This document shows positions 63,961 through 64,000 of a stretch of 64,000 nucleotides of DNA, one piece after another. The stretch comes from Nemertoderma westbladi (taxonomy: Eukaryota; Xenacoelomorpha; Nemertodermatida; Nemertodermatidae), in the NCBI GenBank assembly GCA_032718475.1, contig JAUCBJ010006998.1, forward strand, positions 1 to 64,000, given 5' to 3'. A model generated the notes under the pieces. It was given only the letters and a program-made list of their open reading frames with translations, was not told the DNA's origin and did no database searches. Positions within the stretch are counted from its first letter, which is position 1. The number at the start of each line of letters is the position of its first letter. The translations under genes were made by a program, and so were the position numbers.

Positions 63961-64000
63961 CCTTTGTCTAGTGGTTGAGTTGTATTTCCCTTCCCCTGAC
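63961..64000 (+). mobile_element. tRNA-like head cut by the window end
   Basis: CCCTTTGTCTAGTGGTTGAG has an A box (TGTCTAGTGGTTGAG) like that of Glu/Asp-type tRNAs. The rest lies outside the window, so a true tRNA gene and a SINE cannot be told apart. Confidence 0.4.

Overview
The window is animal nuclear DNA: AT-rich, about one third G+C by eye, with spliced genes and a very dense load of transposable elements. The host genes point to a metazoan with motile cilia: a ciliary microtubule inner protein of the CIMIP2/FAM166 family, a UBXN1-type UBA/UBX adaptor and a neprilysin-type M13 metalloprotease. The mix of elements (L2/CR1-like and other LINEs, a Penelope fragment, a Crypton-type tyrosine recombinase, hAT-, Mutator- and THAP-like DNA elements, tRNA-derived SINEs) fits a marine invertebrate. 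I cannot name the phylum from the sequence.

Layout. 1-6.4 kb: non-coding DNA with repeats and an orphan exon of a major-facilitator transporter. 6.4-11.3 kb: a LINE with both ORFs open (LINE-A). 11.7-14.3 kb: a hypothetical exon and a 1.9 kb element with 74-bp inverted ends. 14.6-16.1 kb: a decayed LINE (LINE-B family). 19.6-20.5 kb: the last two coding exons of a UBXN1-like gene (+). 23.4-24.6 kb: a 27-bp minisatellite. 25.5-27.8 kb: an intact single-exon neprilysin gene (-). 28.4-31.2 kb: three retroelement relics. 32.0-35.6 kb: an intact Crypton-type recombinase ORF (-) between related palindromes and repeats. 38.1-41.9 kb: a nearly full-length LINE-B (-) inserted in a MITE. 42.0-45.5 kb: a giant inverted-repeat element with a THAP-type exon in its loop; one arm carries a MITE, which itself carries a SINE. 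46.3-59.4 kb: a seven-exon CIMIP2-like gene (-) that I assembled from splice sites and matching phases (1,014 coding nt, 337 aa). Its introns hold a Mutator-like foldback element, several LINE pieces, SINEs, MITEs, and an L2-like LINE split by an hAT element. 60.4-63.0 kb: a decayed LINE and a foldback-type element built of short tandem repeats.

The three host genes do not form a functional cluster. The main interest is the nesting of elements, with three- and four-level insertions dated by target-site duplications, an L2 insertion about 15 nt from a splice acceptor, and the open Crypton recombinase ORF. Repeat-family names rest on motifs and termini, not on a database search.
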